Source: Cylindrodendrum hubeiense
Taxonomy: Eukaryota; Ascomycota; Sordariomycetes; Hypocreales; Nectriaceae
Length of the DNA: 12,746 nt
Direction: 5' to 3'
Assembly (NCBI GenBank): GCA_014621425.1
Contig: JAANBB010000733.1
Location: 1 to 12,746 of the forward strand
Every line of letters starts with the position of its first letter. Within the stretch, counting starts at the first letter, position 1. Positions 8,235 through 12,746 of the stretch are shown here, piece after piece. The position numbers and the translations under genes are program-made. The notes under the pieces were generated by a model that was not told where the DNA came from, made no database searches, and saw only the letters and a list, made by a program, of their open reading frames with translations.

Positions 8235-8253
8235 GTACGTACGAAATACGTAC
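8235..8253. repeat. Perfect 7-bp inverted repeat, GTACGTA/TACGTAC
   Basis: GTACGTA (8235-8241) and TACGTAC (8247-8253) are perfect complements around the 5-nt spacer CGAAA. Each arm contains the palindrome TACGTA. It could form a small hairpin or bind a dimeric factor. Confidence 0.75.
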
Positions 8254-8611
8254 CTAGTGGTGCTCCGCCCAGTAGGCAATATGGCATTTGCGAAACGGCT
8301 ATTTCTGTTGTGTCATTTGGCGGCTGCAAAATCACAGGCTGTCACGAGTGGGAGACTTGATAGGCCAATGGCCGCGCAGTTTTTAGGGTCACAAGAGGAG
8401 TAAAAAAACTTGCAGAGGGGAACAGCCAGAAAAGAGCGCAAGAGTGGGATGGATCTATGGATCTGGTGGTGTGATGGCTTTGGTGGTGGTGGTGTCCTCC
8501 CTCCTCCATCTGCAACACCAAAACACAGTCACCACGTGATCAAGATGGATTCTGATAGGGTGCATTACTCCTAATGCTGAATGACGTGCCAGAGTGGGAG
8601 ACTCCACCTAC

Positions 8612-8631
8612 TCTAGAAATATTCTAGAAAT
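8612..8631 (+). promoter_or_regulatory. Heat-shock-element-like direct repeat
   Basis: TCTAGAAAT occurs at 8612-8620 and 8623-8631, period 11 bp, and contains the perfect TTCTAGAA (8622-8629). Heat-shock factor binds inverted nGAAn units; here GAA, TTC and GAA follow one another, but the first gap is 3 rather than 2 bases, so the match is imperfect. Confidence 0.35.
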
Positions 8632-9147
8632 GCTTTCAGGGATGGCGACTCAACCCTCCTGTCTTGAGTGTGTATTGGGGGAGCCGCTGATTGGCCGTCT
8701 ACAACGTGAAGGTGTTGAGGTGTTGAGTGTGTGTGCTCCCCCACTCGCTGGCTCCGGTGGACGACTAGAATCACCAGCTGGATCTGAGATACTACCGGCT
8801 TGGCTGACTCCTATATCGGCCACTGTTACCATCTGTAACCGCTGTGCCTCAGCGCACTTCAGCGCGCGCTCAGTGGTGCACCCCGCCAACTCCCTTCCCT
8901 CTGACCTGTCCCCTGTACAGAACAACAAAGGGCCGGTTACATCCATGGCGTTGCAGGAAATCAAGCCTTGAAAGAACTGGTTCGGTCCTTCTTCTTCTGA
9001 TGCAGTACTGTACTGGAATGGGTTCGAGTATGCATCCATTCAACTGATGCAGCCTGCATTGCACAGTTTGTGAATCAACCATGACAAGGAAACTCTCGTC
9101 GCACCACAACCCCCAAGACCAACGCCTCCCACCAGTCAACCAGTAGT

Positions 9148-9163
9148 CATAGTCATGACTATG
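9148..9163. repeat. 16-bp perfect palindrome
   Basis: CATAGTCATGACTATG equals its own reverse complement. Its centre, AGTCATGACT, holds two converging half sites of the Gcn4/AP-1 type (TGACT). It may bind a bZIP dimer or be coincidence. Confidence 0.7.
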
Positions 9164-9857
9164 CCCCATGATTCGTTTCCCCGCAAACAAGCAGCAAACA
9201 AACCCCTCAAATCGTTCGAGTGATGGACTTATTTGCCACCCGTCTATTCCAAATCTCAGCCTCATAGTGCAACCCCCATCGCGTGATGCCATGCGGGTTT
9301 GAGGGGCAGAATACAGATCCTAGGCCTTGATAGTAGGATCAGGCACCCTCGACAGCACATGGCTTGAGCGACAGGCCCCCAGATTATGACGTAGTTCTCT
9401 CCCCGCCCTGCTGGCCCTGTTCCCACCCCCATCGTGAACCCCAGATCCCGATGTCGATTATGATGGCCGCCGATGGTACGCCGCCAGAGTTCATGCTTCA
9501 AGAACCCAAGACTAGCAAGCAGCCTTGCATCGTTGACGTTATTCGGCATCATCGTCATGGATACGATCGCTCTCCTCGCCGGGACTAGTAGCGCCCTTGT
9601 CGCTGCAACCAACTCAACCGTTGGAAGACATGTCCCAACCCCGCGCCTGTTGATCCAGCTCGAAGAAACATTTCCCGTTTCGGCAGTGCTCACACCTAGG
9701 TTATTTCAACGATAAAATAACATTCGAGCCGGCCGAGCGCGGCGAGTTCGGCTATTGACGTAGCTGTGAAATCATCATTTGCATCTATCACACAGGGAAC
9801 CTCCTTTATTTCTGTGCGAACACGTCGACCCCTTCCCCTCCTGCAATCAACGTTGCC

Positions 9858-10653
9858 TTGGACCACCACCACCAAACCCGCTTCCTAAAAGTCGGTGAGG
9901 CTACAGTCATAAAGCCACAGAAGCGTAGATATTATCATCACAAAACCGCAACGGGTAGGTGCGCGTTGCGCGCAGATTTGATTGTGGAAAACGCAGCCAG
10001 CCACCAGCCACAGTGGATGAGGCCCAACCAAGCCGCAGGCCCTCAACGCATGTCATCCAAGCCGTCCGAGTTTCCGCCCTGGACGGTGACGTCCTACCCT
10101 GCCATGGTGTTGTCAATGTGTCGTGTCTTGCAGAGCCAAGCAGGGTACATGGCAGCGGTATGCCATGTACATGCGCCGTGCCGCCCTGGGCGCATCGTCA
10201 TGGGGGCCCTGTCCGGTTTCCCACCATGCAGCAACTTGTTCTGTCCCATTGCGTACATGCCGCGAAGAGGCCCCTGGCAGGTCGGAGGAAAACCGGTGTG
10301 TGGGCGGCGTGCCTGCAATGGGCATCGTTCTTTGGTCGTCCCGGAATCTCTTCGTGCGCGCGCGGCTACGGGCCAGGCTACGTCAGCCAAACCCTGGATG
10401 AATGCGGTTCCGCTCACCACGGCACGGGACAGAAGCCAAAGCAGTAGACCTCCGTTAGCACTCGCTCTTCCCCGGAGCCGGGGAATGTTGCCGGTCGGGC
10501 GATGGAAACTCACCGAGAATAGTTGGAGTGAAATAGCTTTTAACTGGCCGTCTTTGTTTACCCCAGGCCGTCTGTGATTTACAGTTCGCGGGCGAGCGGG
10601 GGAGGCTACCCGCCCAGATCAACAACCTGAGTCTAAAAAACGGTTCCCCAGAA
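9858..10653. other. GC-rich stretch open on both strands, no supported gene
   Basis: The plus-strand frame 9858-10577 is the longest in the right part of the window, but it opens at TTG; its first ATG is at 10017, leaving 186 residues. Minus-strand frames overlap it throughout (for example 10513-10094). The product is rich in Arg, Pro and Ser with no domain or membrane pattern. I treat it as stop-poor GC-rich DNA, with a small chance of a lineage-specific gene. Confidence 0.5.
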
Positions 10654-10690
10654 AGCCAGACACAGCCAGACACAGCCAGTCACAGCCAGA
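10654..10690 (+). repeat. 10-bp minisatellite, unit CACAGCCAGA
   Basis: One partial and three full units run head to tail (10654-10660, then 10661, 10671 and 10681), with a single A-to-T change in the third. A G-run follows directly. This is a small tandem array that probably varies between strains. Confidence 0.85.
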
Positions 10691-11475
10691 GGGGGGCGTG
10701 TGCCTTTGTTGCTTTACTTTGAACTGCGAGCATGACCACTTGTGACGAAAGAGGAAGCTCCTGGGCTGGAGCTCGGGGCGTGAGCTTGGTGACGGTCACA
10801 CGGATATGAGTCGTTTGCTCGAAGCCGCCTGTGCACGACCGCGTGCCCTGCAAACGGCTCGGTTGACGATCCGAATCATGGGCCTCTCCTGGCCAGTTAG
10901 CCTTGCGAGGAAACCCGCGGCTGAGAAAAACCAAAACACTCACACGCTCCCGTCCAGTGCGCCCTGTGACTTGCAAGGTATGGGTGAGCGATATAGCTGA
11001 CTCCCGTCCGCACGGGTAGTGGTGGTTTGTGATCAACTCGAGGGGCGGTACATGGCTTGGCGGGTACTCTACAAGGCGAGCTACGGACAAGCTTCATGGC
11101 TGGTGTGACGGCGGAAACAGTGTTTTGCACCCTTACCGGCCGGCGGAAATATGCATCGGAGGGTTTCCCGACAAGGGTGTGAAGTTTTTTCTCGTTACAA
11201 TCTCAGCTCCGAGGCCCCTCGCGACATGTCAAACTCGATTGTCAGTCCGGGTTGGCATCTTTCAAGCGGTGAAAGAGAGGCTGCATGCCCGGTTAGGAAC
11301 ACGGGCCATGAATCAGGGACCACATAGCCAAGTAAAGAGTCGGCGGTGGAGCTTGAGGTAACACTGCCATGCTGGGCCGACCAACACTGCTAATGCCAAC
11401 AGCGTCAATGCCAATGCCGTCGCTTGTCGGCTACCACGCAACCCACTGTACTTGTAAGAGGGAGGGAGGTACCTG
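10691..11475. other. Non-coding stretch, nothing recognised
   Basis: Open frames are short, overlap on both strands and show no known motif. A GTATGG, GCTGAC and TAG series (10978-11019) looks like an intron, but it would be only about 40 bases and joins nothing recognisable. Confidence 0.5.
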
Positions 11476-11512
11476 TACGCACACTCACGTACACACACTC
11501 ACGCACGCACTC
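11476..11512 (+). repeat. CA-rich imperfect tandem repeat
   Basis: CACACTCACG occurs at 11480-11489 and 11494-11503, in a run of mostly alternating pyrimidine and purine with CAC and CG steps. Such alternating tracts are prone to slippage and to Z-form DNA. Confidence 0.7.
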
Positions 11513-11888
11513 TGTCGGGTTGTTACCCTCTGACTCGATCTGTACGGACATGTAAAACGCCGCCCACCGGCGCACCGCCATTCCCGACGCAGTCGAGCGC
11601 CCAGTGCCCCAGAAACCCCGTGTTCCGAAAACGGGCACATGAGGATTTATCCGCGCCTTGACCATGGTCATTTGGGCCGTTCAGCCATGGCCCCGAGCCG
11701 AGGCCTCGCGGAACGCGGAGACGCGGAGCAAGAACCTGGGGAAGAACGGCAGTCAGTTGCACAAATGGGCTGTCTCCGACATGTCCCGAGCCGGACTAGC
11801 CCGAGCTTTGGCTGAACACGAGACAGCTGACAAACAGCTGCGTCTTCGGCGTTGCTGCAAACTGCGCGATGCCATGTGAGAGACAATT

Positions 11889-11918
11889 GCAGTGCAGCGC
11901 AGTGCAGTGCAGCGCAGT
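11889..11918 (+). repeat. 5-bp tandem array GCAG(T/C), six units
   Basis: Six head-to-tail units read GCAGT, GCAGC, GCAGT, GCAGT, GCAGC, GCAGT. The order suggests duplication of a 15-bp block. Simple repeat with no further context. Confidence 0.85.
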
Positions 11919-12054
11919 CGCATCGGGCTGGTGCCGTAGTCGCAGGGGCTAGGGATCGCTGGGATTTCGATGTTTGCCCAGTTGAGAGCTGCCCTGCTCG
12001 AATAGGCAATCCCGCCTGTAGCTGAGTGTGTTTCAATAGCTGGAACTGAGCCTT

Positions 12055-12083
12055 GCTATACCGAGCAGTGCTATACCGGCAGT
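12055..12083 (+). repeat. Direct duplication of GCTATACCG(A)GCAGT
   Basis: Two adjacent copies of 15 and 14 bases differ by one inserted A. They are directly abutting, so recent slippage duplication is the simplest reading; a paired protein-binding site is possible. Confidence 0.8.
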
Positions 12084-12355
12084 ATCATTGGCAAGGAAGG
12101 AAGCCGAGGCAATGGGGATAATATCCCGTCAATCGCGGCTGTTCCATCCTGTACCCCTTCTACTCTCGCCTCAACAGGTCACGCCCGTCGGTTTGTGATT
12201 CTCATGACTGGAGTTGCAGGCATCACCGCAACCGGGATCCTGGCGCGCCAACCATCATCACCAACACCAGACACGTCCCTCCACAAGACCGACACATCTC
12301 CAGCCCCCATTTCATGCAGGGTCCATTGATCCCGAGGTGTCCGTCCCCGCAGCCG

Positions 12356-12424
12356 TTCGAATTGAACCCAATTGATTTGAATTGATTTATTATTCCATTA
12401 ATTCATTCCGCAATTAATTATTCC
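12356..12424. repeat. AT-rich island with AATTGAT words
   Basis: AATTGATTT, GAATTGATTT and ATTAATTCATT occur close together in an otherwise GC-rich neighbourhood. This resembles the island near 4850 in character but shares no long word with it. Confidence 0.55.
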
Positions 12425-12746
12425 CACTCCCCGCGGCAAGGTCCCGGGGACGAGACAACGACACCGCCTCTAGACTCTGTGCCCCAATTTACCCGGCGTA
12501 CGTTAGCCTCGATTCTTAGCTAGACAGCTCCAGGCAGCATTTTTTGCGCGCGAAATACACTGCGGAGTACACGCCCCTCCTTGTCAGGATCTTTAGCTAG
12601 CCGCCCTCCAAGCGTGCCTTCTGACTCAAATAACACCAAACACTAAGGGAGAATAAAAAAAATAATCAACGGAAAATTTCAATGCGAGATGAATAAAATG
12701 AAAAGCAAGCGTGGAAAAATAAAGAGTCCGCAACGCCACAATTGAC
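12425..12746. other. Right-edge stretch, A-rich at the end, no gene
   Basis: From about 12640 to the edge the plus strand is A-rich (AATAAAAAAAATAAT, GAATAAAATGAAAAGC). It could be the 3' flank of a gene beyond the window on the minus strand, or a degraded patch. No coding frame or RNA is visible. Confidence 0.45.

Larger units (their letters stand above)
8254..9857. other. Non-coding stretch with promoter-like motifs, no supported gene
   Basis: It holds GGT/TGG runs (8464-8494), a CACGTG E-box-like site (about 8535), a TGACGT core (8582-8587), the heat-shock-like repeat and the 16-bp palindrome. That mix looks more like regulatory DNA than decayed transposon. The open frame 9473-9715 plus (80 codons, ATG start) gives an unrecognised product. 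No downstream coding sequence is visible for these motifs to control. Confidence 0.5.
11513..12355. other. Non-coding stretch, nothing recognised besides short repeats
   Basis: Contains the GCAGY array (11889-11918) and the doubled GCTATACCG unit (12055-12083). The frame 11664-11879 (72 codons from ATG) and the minus-strand frame 12036-11668 give unrecognised products. No RNA gene was seen. Confidence 0.5.

Noticed and set aside
9021..9031. tRNA B-box-like GGTTCGAGTAT
   Set aside because: No A box at the right distance and no acceptor or anticodon arm pairing around it.
10454..10513. Minus-strand GTGAGT...GCTAAC...AG resembling an intron
   Set aside because: The acceptor lies only a few bases after the branch site, and the flanking frames join nothing recognisable.
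9858..10577. Long plus-strand open frame of 239 codons
   Set aside because: It begins at TTG, has no recognisable domain, is rich in Arg/Pro/Ser and is overlapped by several minus-strand frames, as expected in GC-rich stop-poor DNA.
3422..12746. CRISPR array, prokaryotic operon or viral insert
   Set aside because: No regular repeat-spacer pattern, no ribosome-binding sites or tightly packed genes, and no viral-type protein; the window is clearly fungal.

Overview
The window is fungal nuclear DNA from a filamentous ascomycete. Evidence: two short GT-AG introns with CTRAY-type branch points in a transporter gene, a strong Kozak context at both gene starts, an isolated (dispersed) 5S rRNA gene, and, at the left edge, the 3' tail of 18S rRNA running into ITS1. 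From memory, the ITS1 resembles Hypocreales, family Nectriaceae; no search was run.

Left 3.4 kb (1-3421). On the minus strand, 1015 to 126, lies the 5' half of a 14-spanner-type major facilitator drug/metabolite exporter. It has three exons and breaks off in its seventh membrane helix, where rDNA begins (147 down to 1). Divergent from it, after a 444-bp shared upstream region, is one intact intron-free gene (1460-3421, plus) for a 653-residue polytopic membrane protein. Its N-terminal part looks like a TLC (TRAM-LAG1-CLN8) fold with a His-His pair.

Right 9.3 kb (3422-12746). I find no convincing protein gene here. Base composition looks mixed to GC-rich rather than strongly AT-rich, so this is not an obvious RIP-degraded transposon graveyard; short AT-rich islands occur near 4850, 6235, 12370 and 12650. 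The one clear gene is a 119-nt 5S rRNA (5234-5352, plus) with its oligo-T terminator. It is sequence-divergent but keeps its helices, including at least one compensated base pair. The rest holds small repeats and palindromes: a 9-bp triplicate, CT-rich and CA-rich repeats, a 10-bp minisatellite, a GCAGY array, a 16-bp perfect palindrome and a heat-shock-element-like repeat. The stretch could be a long regulatory or intergenic region, or hold non-coding RNA.

How the parts relate: the exporter and the membrane protein may share a bidirectional promoter, but the exporter as read here is broken and cannot make a full transporter. The most unusual feature is the junction of coding sequence with rDNA. 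It is either a real border or insertion of rDNA, or an assembly join at a repeat. No CRISPR, prokaryotic operon, virus or clear transposon was seen.
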